Source: Phlebopus portentosus
Lineage: Eukaryota > Basidiomycota > Agaricomycetes > Boletales > Boletinellaceae
NCBI GenBank assembly: GCA_037892935.1
Contig: JAYXKI010000005.1
Coordinates: 434,001-498,000, forward strand
DNA length: 64,000 bases
Reading direction: 5' to 3'
Notes under the pieces: model-generated
Databases searched by the model: none
What the model saw: the letters and a program-made list of their open reading frames with translations, nothing else
Told to the model about the DNA's origin: nothing
Part shown: positions 24,111-35,470 of the stretch, piece by piece
Layout of the letters: the number at the start of each line of letters is the position of its first letter
How positions within the stretch are numbered: position 1 is the first letter of the stretch
Program-made: the position numbers and the translations under genes

Positions 24111-25746
24111 TCAGGACTCAAGGAACTCCTTGATCCTGTCCGCGATAAAAGCTACATCTGCCAGGCTTGCTCCTCCTCCAGCTGAAACCACGATCAGTTA
24201 ATTCACTGATGAAGGAAAAAGAGTGGGACTTTGCCTACCTGCATGTCCCCAAACAGTTGGAATAATTGCGAGACGCGCATCTCTGAGATGGGATACTTCA
24301 TTCTGGCTATCCTCAGGCTATTCGCACTCCGCTTGGTGAACTACTTCCTGGATAACTTATCGGACGAAGGCTCACCGGGAAGTATAGATCAGTCTTGCTT
24401 GGCATAATGAGCGCCTTAGCTGTGATGGCCTTCAATGCCTTCTCTAGATCTCCTCCATCTCTGATCTTTGAGATATCCCCGCTTTGCCAGGTGTGTAATA
24501 GCGTTATCAGGTCATTCGCGTCCCAATTCGTCACGAAGCGGCCCTCCCATGCCTCGCGTATCCAGGACTCTAAGTCTGGATATCTAGAAATGATAATCTA
24601 ATCTTTGAGCTCAGAACATGTGCACAGCACCCTTACAGCCCGTTTGCCGTGTAATTATGTTCACGGAACCACTATACAGACGTCAAAACTAAACATGTCG
24701 CGATGAAAATCTGGTTGACTCACCGTTTGACCATACGCCCAGGCACTATACACTCGCGCAAAGGCACGAACGCCATGATCAGCCGGTGTTTTGTAATGAC
24801 CGTTATCAAAGTCCTTGGATGCTACAAGAGCGGCTTTCGGTCCCTCCAAAAAACTTATCAATCTAGTAAGTGATCGTTCTACGAAGTGATGACCCAAGTG
24901 AGTACTTACCAGATGTTATGTGGACTCGTGCGTGCCGAGGAGCAGATTACGACAAAGCGTTCAACAAACTGAGGATACATAGCTGCCCAGTGGTATGCCT
25001 ATAAACCGGAATGTTTCTACCTATGAGCCGCGAAGTTAGCTTCAAGCAGAGACATACCTGTTGACCGCCCATTGAAAACCCAACAACACAGTGTAGTTTT
25101 TGCACACCAAGCTTCTTTGTGAGGACTGCGTATTGCGCTCGTCTATGCATTGGTAATTAGTAAACGAATAGGTAGGTCTATCCAGGTCACAAATACGGTG
25201 TAATGAACTGCGCACATATTGTCAGGATATGAGACCGCCGGGAAATAGGGACCATTGTAAGGTTTAGGCTGCTGTCTTTCAGCTTCAGTCGTATTGTTAA
25301 AGGCAGGCCTTGCTTACCGTATTAGACGGAGAGGAAGACTGACGTATATCTGTCAGTGAACAGAATCATCGGTTTATTAAATGAGTCTACCTCTCCGTTT
25401 GAAAAGAGCGCAAAGGTGACTACGAAGTATTTGTTCGTATCCAATGCCTAGAGATTTGAATGATAAAAATCATGTTATCTAACATTCTATTTTCGAACCT
25501 TTCCCTCTCCGACCAAATAATCCTGGCCTTAAATGGAAGCCATAAATTCTACGGTAAGGATTGCATCACATCAGGTTTGAGAAGTACGTGCTCACTTCCA
25601 AGGCTCATCTTCGCACCATAACACGTCGGAAAGACCATGCATGGGTTGCTCGGATTTCCGTATGTTCTGTAAGCAGTTATGGCGTTAGGAAGCACGCCTC
25701 CTAGCACTTTGAACCTTCCGTGCTCGTAATACTGTGTTTCTGTCAT
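24111..25746 (-). CDS. Alpha/beta hydrolase, homoserine acetyltransferase-like (copy A)
   Basis: First of three tandem paralogues on the minus strand. About ten exons assemble without a break. They include the N-terminus MTETQYYEHGRFKVLGGVLP, ITAYRTYG and CMVFPTCYG, then KYFVVTFALFSNGE, SSSPSNT and PKPYNGPYFPAVSYPDN. The nucleophile elbow follows at GFSMGGQQ (about 25060-25090). Next are VERFVVICSSARTSPHN and FLEGPKAALVASKDFDNGHY, then WDANDLITLLHTWQSGD. PSKTDLYFP carries the triad Asp and PTVWGHAAGGG the triad His. Stop at 24111-24113. MET2-like members transfer acetyl groups, but many fungal members of this branch have unknown substrates. I therefore do not assign methionine synthesis. It lies only about 240 bp upstream of RPS23. 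Confidence 0.85.
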
Positions 25747-26089
25747 GTCTATTCGGCTTTTTACTCTCCAAGAAATAGTTCAGCCAAGGCAATAGTAGAT
25801 GAGTGCAAGCTGTCGCATGCGACTGACAGCTGATCTGTAACAAAGCACTTAATTCATGAGAATGAGAAGTCTAAGGTCATAAGATAAGTAGTGTGATCTC
25901 TTCTCACAGTTTTGTATAAGGCAATCTGATCAGTAGATATGTGAAACCTCTCACAGTACCTTCGATTTCTATTTGAACTTGTACAAACGTAATCCAATAC
26001 TGAAAGAAACAGATTCTTTCTTACTCCCACTCTATACAATGGTCACTTGTGTATGCTTCTTGAGCACCATCATTATTTGCCGATGAGTT
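25747..26089. other. Spacer between hydrolase copies A and B
   Basis: About 340 bp upstream of intact copy A and downstream of the dead copy B. It must contain the copy A promoter. The expected last exon of copy B (AGGGxxLAD-type sequence) could not be found here. Confidence 0.45.
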
Positions 26090-28211
26090 AGTCCTGGTGG
26101 AGAATAAAGCTTACCAGCATGACCCTATGTTGTTGGGATAAGCGCTAAACACCCGTCCACTAAATGGGAAACTTCGTATTCGCTATCCTCGACCTGCTCG
26201 AGTCATTGTTATATTTATTCCAATCGAGTAGTCGAGTGGTATTTGTAGGAAAGTAAAACTCAAACTTGCTCGGTATAATCAACGCCTTGGCTTTCATGAT
26301 CTTCAGCGTCTTCTCCAGGTCTCCGTCATCTCTTATATTTGATACGTCTCCGTTTTGCCAGGTGTACAATAGCATGATAAGATCGTTGACATCCCAAGTG
26401 GTTACGAAGCGGCCCTCCTAGGCTTCACGCAGCCAGGATTCCGAGTCTGCGTGTCTGAGATGGATGGATCAGCTCATGCAACGTTTCCACAGATTTATGA
26501 ATGATACTTACAATCCATTTGCTGTAAAGGTGGATTCGCGGAAAAACTATTCGTAAATATTATATAAGCCAGATATCCTCTTTACTGTGGGGATGTATAA
26601 AGAACTTACCGCTGCACCGTACACTCTCGCGAACGCACGTATTCCTTGCTCCGCTGGCGTTTTGTGATGGCCATTTTCGGAGTCTTTGGCTGCGGCAAGC
26701 GCAGCGTTCGGACCTTCTAAATTGCTGCGAGTACAAAATCGTGAACGATTTGTCCACTTCGGCCTGGCTACGGCTCCGCAGCGTATCGACTCGAAGAACA
26801 AAAATATACGCGCGTATTTATACGGTCGTATGCGTGTATGGTTCTGGAAAATTTTGCGTATATTTCCAGGGCTTGAAATCTGTGAGAAACTCGGACTTGA
26901 ATGAAAAAAAGTGGCCTGTTTTACATCAAAATTAGTTGTTACTCACCGAATTATAGCATTGGATAATTTTCTCAAGAAATGAGTACAGAGTTTGACATTG
27001 GAATCAAGGGCTGTCTTGCTTATATTGTGAGAATTTTGTAAGTCACATAACCTTGCCTGACAGAATCTCGTCGTCTATGATCAAGTTGAAATCTGTGTCG
27101 GCTGTTTTGAGTCAAGGAGTGTCCGGTAAGCATTTTTTGGGCTCGAACATGAAGCCTGACGGCCAATATATTATATGAGTAGGCTTAGCCCCGTATACGC
27201 CGTATACGCCGTATATTATACGTGCGTATGCGTATCACACTTCAGAACCAAATATACGCTCGTATAAAATACGAGCGTATGCGTATAAGCCTAAAATCAT
27301 ACGCGCGTATCGTATACGATACGCGCGGAGCCCTAGGCCTGGCTAGTCGTAGCCAAGTTGAGGATACCATCTGTTGTGGTGACTCGTGCGTGCAGAAGCA
27401 CAGATCACGACTATACGCTCGACAAAATCATGACAGCCCAGTGATATGCCTTCGCGCCAACGTAAGCTGTCGTTGAATGAAATGCGCGATTATTCAAGAC
27501 TAAACAGTTTACCTGCTGTCCACCAATTGAGAATCCAGCGACACAATATAGCTTCTTTATGCCAAGCTTGTTCGCAAGGACTTCCTATTGTGCTCGCCTG
27601 ACAAACCCGTGCAGCATGACATATGTTAAAGTCGACGGATACACTTGCGTACTATAAATAGCCGCCTACACGTTGTCCCAGTAAGGTCCATTATAAGGTC
27701 CATTATAAGGTTTCGGCTGCTGATGATAGATAGCTCAACACATATTTGAAAACTTTGCGAAGACAGGGATTTCGTACCGTATTCGATGGTGAGAAGACTA
27801 ACATAAGCGTCATTGAGCCTGTAAATTCAATATTTGAACTACAAGATGTATTTGGACATACCTCTCCATTTGGAAGGAGAGCAAAAGCAACGACAAAATA
27901 TTCGGTCGTATCCAATACCTGGAGTTGTTTAAGTGGGTACAGTTATGACATCAGACACTCAAGTACCACTTTTCCCTCGCCAATCAAGTATGCATGAGTT
28001 TGATATTCAGGCAGTACGGTCAAATGAATGTAAAGATGAAAATCAAGCGGCTGAGCTTACCTTCGAAGCTCAGCTTCGCTCCGTAGCATATTGAGAACAT
28101 GATGCACGGGTTTTTCTTATTCCCATACGTCCTATATGCATTAATAGCATTAGGAAGGACACCACCCGCAACATTGGACCTCCCATGTTCATAATACTGC
28201 GTTTCGGCCAT
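26090..28211 (-). pseudogene. Dead alpha/beta hydrolase (copy B) with MITE insertion
   Basis: Clear paralogue of the two flanking hydrolases. The start is still intact (MAETQYYEHGRSNVAGGVLP) and exon remnants follow in the same order. Disabling changes are visible. A TAG at 27585-27587 falls in the exon just before the nucleophile elbow (RAQ*EVL). A 7-nt loss near 27430 turns MYPxFVER out of frame. A Trp-to-TAG change lies at 26418-26420 (REA*EG) and another at 26125-26127 (PTT*GHA). A 12-nt duplication with neighbouring loss changes PYNGPYFPAVSYPDN to PYNGPYNGPYWDN. The triad Asp is replaced (PSKFEFYFP) and the elbow reads GFSIGG. The last exon is missing. A 567-bp MITE sits in an intron. 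Confidence 0.88.
26769..27335. mobile_element. hAT-type MITE (567 bp) with 8-bp target-site duplication
   Basis: Flanked by perfect direct repeats GGCCTGGC at 26761-26768 and 27336-27343. The ends are inverted and imperfect: the left end reads TACGGCTCCGCAGCGTATCG, and the right end, read on the other strand, TAGGGCTCCGCGCGTATCG. An 8-bp duplication with TA(G)GG-type ends is the hallmark of hAT elements. Subterminal regions are full of short ATACG/CGTAT palindromes on both sides (e.g. about 26805-26840 and 27190-27325). No transposase is encoded, so it is non-autonomous. It lies in the intron that follows the hydrolase exon ending in HHNRW. The insertion itself need not have killed the gene. 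Confidence 0.85.
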
Positions 28212-28468
28212 AATTACTCTTTTTCAATCAATGTACTGGAAGGGGTGGGAGACGGAAAGTCGCGCGTGAAGAATTAATTTACAGTGGAGGACAATACTCA
28301 TAAAGATGGAGAAGACTTAGTTCATGCGCCTTGAAAACGCCAATTCTTCTCACTTCTCGATCCAAAAGAGACTCCACTGCAGAACCGCTATATCTCTGAT
28401 AATAGACGATCTTCAAGATTCGTATATTAAGGAACGGTCAGATTTGAATTTCGCCATGACACTCCACC

Positions 28469-30199
28469 TCAGGATTCTAAGAAGGAACGGACTTCATTCT
28501 TAATAAACTCGTCATCTACGGCATTTGAACCTCCACCGGCTAGTATATAGCATGTTAGCGATGATTATAATGCAGGCATAAATCGAAGGGCGTCAAACTC
28601 ACCCATATGACCCCAGACAGAATCGATCACAACAAGTTTTGCGTCCATTAGGTGTAATACTTCATTCTTGCTGTCTTCCGGCTACAAAAAGAGACACCAT
28701 TTATTTTGAGTAATGACGCGGATAACATTTTTGCGACAATGCTCACTGGAAAGTAGAGGTCAGTCTTCGACGGCATGACAAGTCCTTTCGCTTTGATCTT
28801 GTTCAAGCAAGCCACGTAGTTGCCTCCATCACGGATGTGCGAAACATCTCCGGCTTGCCAAGTGTGAAGAAGTGTAATCAAATCATTCGCATCCCAGCCC
28901 AAGTAACCGGCCTCCCAATCCTCACGAAGGAAGGAATCGAGGTCGGCGTACCTGGCGCAATGAGATTGCTTAATGAGAAAAGCTAAGTAGAAGCATACGA
29001 CTTACTTCCCGTCGTGCAAGTATCCGTGATTTCTGAACCACTTAAAAATGTCTATCAGTTCGTTTGCTGCGAAATGAACTACTCTTTTTTGCAAGGACTT
29101 ACGGTTTGGCCATATGCCCAAGCACTATATGCTCGTCCAAACGCACGGATACCGATTTGCGGGACAGTCTTGTATTGCCCATTGTCGAAATCCTTTGAGG
29201 CTACGAGTGCCGCCTTCGGTCCTTCCAAAAAGCTGTAGGACAGAATATCGATCATCCTTCGATGTGTCTGGTCATGATGAGTTGAGCGTACCATTTGTTA
29301 TGAGGACTGGTTTTCGCAGAACCACATATCGGGATGAACCTGCAGAACACAAGACCTGCATCAGTAAGTTCGCATCGTCACAATGACACGGAACATACCG
29401 TTCAACATAGTCAGGATACATTACGGGCCAGTAGTAAGCCTACGATGGATCACACAGACAGTCATGTAAGACCGACCGCCGATGTCTATGCTTTTGAATA
29501 CGTACCTGCTGGCCTCCCATAGAAAAGCCTATGACAGCGAAGATTTTCTGTATCCCAAGAATTTTTGTAAGGACCTCGTGCTGAGCACGGCTGGATATAG
29601 AAGAAGGTCAGTAGGCCCACGTAATCAGACAACTGGAGAGAGCTAGCATGTTGTCTTCGTAGGACACAGCAGGGAAGTATGGTCCATTGTAAGGCGGAGG
29701 CTAAGCGTATTGTTGTGACCTTTATTATGTATGTATGTGCTCGAGGCTATCCCTTACCGTGTTTGATGGAGACGAAGACTTCAGCAATATATCAGCAATA
29801 GACTGGCTACTAAATCTCGCTATACTTACCTCTCCGTTGGAGAACAAAGCAAAAGTGACAATGAAATACTTGCTCGGTTGAAGTGCCTAGTTGAGGGGAA
29901 ATTTAAGATTCACAATACAGTCTGAAAAGCTCTATCCATACCTTGTCTTCGCCTATCATATACATCTGATCTAGCAGTCCAGTACCTTGTTACCTGAGCT
30001 TACCCCAAGTGTAGTGTATATTCGAACTGGAGCGCTCACCGTCTAATTTTCCACCATAGCATGTTGGAAATACTATGCACGGATTACTCTTGTCCCCGAA
30101 TGTCTGATAAGCTGTGATAGCGTCAGGAAGCATTCCTCCCAAAACACGGAAGCGACCATGGTGATAATATCGAATCGGAGCGTCCTTGGATTCGATCAT
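28469..30199 (-). CDS. Alpha/beta hydrolase, homoserine acetyltransferase-like (copy C)
   Basis: Third paralogue and intact. It starts MIESKDAPIRYYHHGRFRVL and shows CIVFPTCYGG, YFIVTFALFSNGE, PPPYNGPYFPAVSYEDN, the nucleophile elbow GFSMGGQQ and AYYWPVMYPDYVERF. Further on are FLEGPKAALVASKDFDNGQY and WDANDLITLLHTWQAGD. PSKTDLYFP carries the triad Asp and DSVWGHMAGGG the triad His, with stop at 28469-28471. Two features set it apart from copies A and B. An extra 59-nt intron (29340-29398) interrupts the VERF codons. A GC-AG intron (29591-29647) occurs where copy A has GT-AG. The gene faces away from the TM9SF gene, with about 520 bp of shared upstream DNA. Substrate unknown. Confidence 0.85.
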
Positions 30200-30717
30200 G
30201 ACAGTGTGGTTAAGAACAAGGTAGAAAAGTTCTTGAGTCGAGAACTACCGCAGAACCTGAGCGCTGAAAGTTCATGGCACACGGTCTTATCTGAGAAGCG
30301 GGGTAGAGCTCCATTCATACACTAGCTTTCTCATGCATTCAATACTCTTCTTCAGCACGGTCTTCAATTTGAGAACTTTCTCCCGTGCGACTAGATGTTG
30401 AGCACCTGAATAGTTGCTGTGTTTCCTGCACGCATATGGTACCTTTATTGGCATATCGAGGTGATTTTCCAGTTGTTAAGCAACAATGTTTCTCAAGCGA
30501 GCGAGAATGTGAGCAGCGTGAAAGACAGAAGGCGACCCTCGCTGATTCATACCTGCCAAATGCGGAAAACCTTTGATCTGGAGGTCACGTGCGGGTGCCT
30601 AAAGTTATTTGCGGGTGCCGTGTTCGTTCACCAACTTCACCACACCGACACGTATTTGCCAGACGATATTCATTCTTCACTCAAAATTGTCAGTTTTGTC
30701 GGTCATATCTCGACAAA
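30200..30717. promoter_or_regulatory. Divergent upstream region, hydrolase copy C and TM9SF gene
   Basis: 518 bp between two start codons on opposite strands. Frames such as 30385-30576 (+) and the first part of 30419-30850 (+) run through it without domain content. I read it as promoters and leaders. No specific element is called. Confidence 0.45.
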
Positions 30718-33426
30718 ATGCGGATTGCTGCATTTGTTCTGGTGTTCGCAAGTCTGGCCTCGACAGGCATTAATGCGTTCTACCTACCAGGCACTGCTCC
30801 ACGCGACTACCAGGAGGGTGAACGCGTCGAGCTGTATGTCAATGCCTTAACACCAATAATTGGTTCGACGGATAATGCGAAGCTAGTGCGTGATTACTCA
30901 TCTTGAAGTTGTATTCTGCTCAACGCTTGCTTCTCTAGAAATCAATGATCAATTGTAACTGAATTTTCTCGTGAATGCGTGGCGATGCTGCAGATCTGAA
31001 TGCATGACCTTCTAGACGACTATTACAACCCCGCGTTTCACTTCTGCGAGCCGGAAGAAGGGATAAAGAAGCAACCAGAGTCACTAGGCTCTATTCTTTT
31101 CGGAGACCGTATATTCAACTCAAAATTTGACGTGAGTTCAGCGCCCGAACTCCACCTCGCAACTATTGACCTCCTTTCACAGATTGAGATGTTACGAAAC
31201 AATGCCACTTGTCGTACTCTGTGCACCACAAATGTCCCGCCAGAGGATGCAAAGTTCATCAATGATCGAATCAAGGAGGATTATGCGTTGAACTGGCTTA
31301 TTGACGGGTTACCTGCTGCGGAGATGAAGAAGGACCTCAAATCCGGAGAAATTTTCTTCGACATGGGATTCAACCTTGGGAATGATGACGATGAATTCGC
31401 GGAGCGCCCAGCTTTGAATAACAACTATGATGTTTACATAAGGTTGGTGAACTTGTGTTTGGTTGAATAGTTCCCTTCTGATTCTCCGTCCCAGGTATCA
31501 TGAGCCAATACCAGGCGTCTACAGGGTTGTTGGTGTACTGGTTTGGCCGTCAAGGTGATTCAAGTATTTAATGCGTCATTCAAGTCCCTGACCTTTTCCA
31601 GTATTGGAGGCAATCAGGACATTGAGACCTGTGATTCTACGGCCGCGAATCCGCTCTTCTTGAGTGAAGAACAAGAAACGCAAGTGCGATACACGTACCG
31701 TGTACTCTGGACTGTAAGTTATCAGAATATTGTGCAATGAAAGTGAGCTGATAGAATGTGACAGGAATCGGACACGCCATGGGTAGATCTTTGTTTGAAC
31801 TTGTTGTGTCCAGATGATTGACCTTCTTTGAAGGCTACTCGATGGGATAATTACCTACATATATTTGACCCGAAGATCCATTGGTTTAGTCTCATCAACT
31901 CTTTCGCGGTCGTTGTCTTTCTTTGCATCATGGTTGCGATGATTGTCTACAGAAGCGTTTCACGAGATGTAAGAACTCGTTCTTGATGTTCTGGCTTCGG
32001 TGCTGACGAGGTAATTACAGATTTCACGATACAATGCAATTGATTTGAGTGTATGAAGGCACCCCATCATAATACCTTGAAGGTTGTGACTGACCTGTTT
32101 GATCCAGGAAGACGTACAGGAGGATTTCGGATGGAAGTTGGTGCATGGCGAAGTCTTCCGGACCCCACAAAATCCCTTACTCTCTCCGTGATAGTAGGTA
32201 ATGGCGCACAACTGTGCGCCATGGTCGGAGTCACTCTTGGTAAGAACCATAAATAAGTAGCCTCTACATTGTTCATAATCGCTCCTTGCTATATCAGTGT
32301 TTGCCCTGTTCGGATTTTTGTCGCCTTCAAATCGCGGGTCCTTGGCAACGGTGATGATGGTTTGCTGGACGTTCTTCGGCGGGTCTGTGTATTTCTTACC
32401 TTACCCATTTTCAAACTGGCTTTACCTTTAACCACAGCATTGGCGGGTACGTCTCCGCCCGAGTTTACTCCTCTCTCGGCGGGACAGACAGGAGAAAGAA
32501 CACCTTCATGACAGCAGTTATCCTCCCAACTATCGTCTTCGCAGTCGTATTCTTGCTGAATTTCTTCCTGATTGCTGCTGGATCGTCTGGAGCGGTACCG
32601 TTTGGAACGATGCTCTTGATTGTTTTGCTCTGGTTTGGTACTTCTGCTCCGCTGTCTTCGATCGGAGCGTATTTTGGGTCTAAACATGGGGTGCGCCGTA
32701 TCGTGAATCATTAGAAAGTTATAGCTTGACTGATTTTATGTGTTTAGGCGATTTCTCATCCCGTTCGTGTGAATCCTATCCCTAGACAAATCCCTCCCGG
32801 ACCAAAATATCTCCGTCCATATGTAAGCTTTGAAACCCAACCTCTCTTAAATTAGTTCTCACTTCGCCCTTTCCAGTGGGCTGCGATTCTCAGCGGGATC
32901 CTGCCTTTCGGTACGTATCAACCCCTGACATCGCAAACGTCTTCTAATCTACCCTTTAACAACAATCCAGGCGCAGCCTTCGTCGAGCTCTATTTCGTCC
33001 TCTCAAGCCTCTTCGCCTCACGCGCCTATTACGCCTTCGGCTTCCTCGCCCTCACAGCCATCCTCGTTGCACTCACCACCGCAACCGTCACCATCCTCTT
33101 CACCTACTTCCAACTCTGCGCAGAAGAGTACCGCTGGCATTGGCGCGCATTCCTCTGCGGCGGTGGTAGCGCCTTTTGGCTGTTGATTTATGGACTGTAT
33201 TATTGGCTCTCGAGGCTCTCCCTCGATTCGTTCTCAAGCGTAGTGTTGTATTTGGGGTACTTGGCGCTACTTGTGCTGTTTGACTTTTTGATTACTGGTG
33301 CGTGCTTGCGATCCGAGGTTGAATGGTGATGCTGATTTTTATTTATTAATAATGACAGGGACGATTGGCTTCCTTGCGAGCTACTGGGCTGTACGGAAGC
33401 TCTACAGTTCCATTCGCGTAGACTAG
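30718..33426 (+). CDS. Transmembrane 9 superfamily protein (EMP70/TM9SF); apparent frameshift
   Basis: Nonaspanin of endosome/Golgi membranes, involved in membrane-protein sorting. A signal peptide ([20 protein letters not shown]) precedes [20 protein letters not shown] 16-nt micro-exon (30939-30954) restores [20 protein letters not shown]. Then come [38 protein letters not shown], and the multi-pass part from [15 protein letters not shown] through [16 protein letters not shown] to the end YSSIRVD. Between FRTPQNPLL and [15 protein letters not shown] the frame slips by one missing base in CTCTCTCC (32179-32187). The upstream frame hits TGA at once, while all downstream exons are intact. Either the locus is freshly broken or the base is a consensus error. 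Stop at 33424-33426. Confidence 0.9.
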
Positions 33427-33615
33427 TTTAGTTCCTAGGATATGTATCCGTTTTCTTGTGACCCATCGCAATTAGTTATTATTGCTCTGTTCATAGTGAA
33501 GTATAGCATCTCTGTTTCTTTTCTGTTTCTTCTCCATATGATACCATTTAGTCATGAATAATCTTCTGTATTGTCGGCTCAATTGGAGTAAGAACCAGAG
33601 TGAGAAGAGCGCACA

Positions 33616-35470
33616 TTAGCATAGGGCGAGGACAAGATGACTATCCTTCCCCGCTCTGAGGATGGCGACGCCATTATCGATTAGATCAGTCTCTTGCAGT
33701 GTCTGTTGCACGTCGACAGGGGCGTTGTTCAGGTAGAGACCCTTCGAAGCTGCCAACCTCCGTGCATCGCCTGTTAAAAGTCCTCTCATCAGCACAAAAA
33801 ACACACAGAAGCCCGGACGACAGAGAACAAATGTACGGATAAGACCTACTGTTGCTGCTCGCCAGCGCGTACTTCCCCGCAAGCCTCCACACTGACTGAC
33901 CGATGGCTTCGTCTCGTGAACATTGGACGAGGCGCGGATCCCCTTCGAGGGCGTTGACGATATCGTGCGCTGATAATTGTGAGAGGGAGGTCTCGAACAG
34001 GGCTTGAGTTGCTATCCGCGCGCGGCTGACGGCCTCATCTGAATTGATAAAGATCTCGAATGAGATGAAAGAAATAGAAGCGTCACGGATGATGTTTCTT
34101 ACCGCCGTGAATGAGTGCCACGACTTCTTCTGCCAGAACGCGCTGTGCCATTCGTTTTTCGGGTGCCCCTGAAGCGAAAGATAATAGTTGAGATGAGAAT
34201 ATTTCAACATGGAAAGGATCACTTACCTCATGTTTCTGGATAATATCTGCGGTGACTTCGGTCGGGAGAAGTGTGAACATGTGCAGGTACTTTCCGACGT
34301 CTGCATCAGCAGTGCGAAGGAAAAACTGGAAAATAGCAGCAGACATTGAGTATCATAAAAGAACACAAAAGTCCATCTGCCTAAAACCCACCTGATAAAA
34401 ATCAAGCACACTCGTCAACCCTCGGTCCAACCAAACAGCATTTCCCTCACTCTTCCCAAACTTCGCCCCCGAGGCGGTCGTCAACAAAGGCGTCGTCAAC
34501 CCATGCGCAATAGGATTCTCCTTCTTTCTGGTCCTATCGATAAGGTCTACGCCGGAGAGGATGTTCCCCCATTGATCCGAGCCGCCGAGTTGTAGAGTGC
34601 ATTGCCGGGTGTTGTACAGATGGTAGAAGTCGTATGCTTGCAGGAGTTGGTATGTGAATTCGGTAAATGAGATGCCTTGTTGCGAGGACATGCGGATCTT
34701 CACGCTAGAGAAGAAGAAATGTTGGTCAATGTTCTCGGAAAAATACAGGACTAAGATTAACGAACCTGTCTCGACTGATCATAGTCGGTACACGTGCATG
34801 TCTCCCTGCTTTCGTAAGGAACTCCAACAGTCCCAAAGATGCTAACCATTCCGCATTGTTAGTGACCTTTGGTAAGGAACCAGGTTCGTGAATCTGTGAC
34901 GAGCGCAATCGTTTCGAGCCATATTTCACCGCAGACGCGAAAAAGCCATCCACAGCTCGCGTCAGGCTCTCAACATTATCCACAGCCTTCTCTTTTCCCA
35001 GAGGTGTTCGCTCCTCCATCTTGCCAGAGGGGTCACCAATGAGTCCCGTAGCTCCTCCTATCTAGATTCCTATGAGTCTTGCGCTTTATGTCGAACATTT
35101 AGCACAATTGAAAAGCTCACGAGTGGTATTACTTCATGTCCACGAAGAAAGAAATGGAGCAGACACATGAGCGGTAAAAGATGCCCGATATGCAATGATT
35201 TCGCGGTTGGGTCTATTCCTAGATATATCGCGCTCTTCCGTTCTAGACGTTTAGCAATATCCGAGCGACTTTCTTGTCAAAACACTTCAGTTAAAATAGA
35301 TTGACGAAAGAAATATAATTTTTCCCTTACTTTGTCGCTTGGAAGATCATTCCTCTGGAATCTAGTTCATCGACAAGGCCTTTTGAAGAAAATAGTCGTT
35401 TTATATTTCTTCGAGGACATTTTTGAATCGATTTTATGTGAAGAAATGATGAAAAAGTTCGACAAAGCAT
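33616..35470 (-). CDS. MSY1: Tyrosyl-tRNA synthetase, mitochondrial
   Basis: Class I synthetase charging mitochondrial tRNA-Tyr. The start at 35470 gives [17 protein letters not shown], a Ser/Arg/Lys-rich mitochondrial presequence, followed by [20 protein letters not shown]. The ATP-binding site is the HIGH-type motif in [49 protein letters not shown] and [16 protein letters not shown] line the tyrosine pocket. The KMSKS-type loop reads [13 protein letters not shown]. The C-terminal part has an S4-like fold ending [12 protein letters not shown]. About six introns. The organellar form is supported by the presequence and bacterial-type signature motifs; the cytosolic enzyme differs clearly. Stop TAA at 33616-33618. 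Confidence 0.92.
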
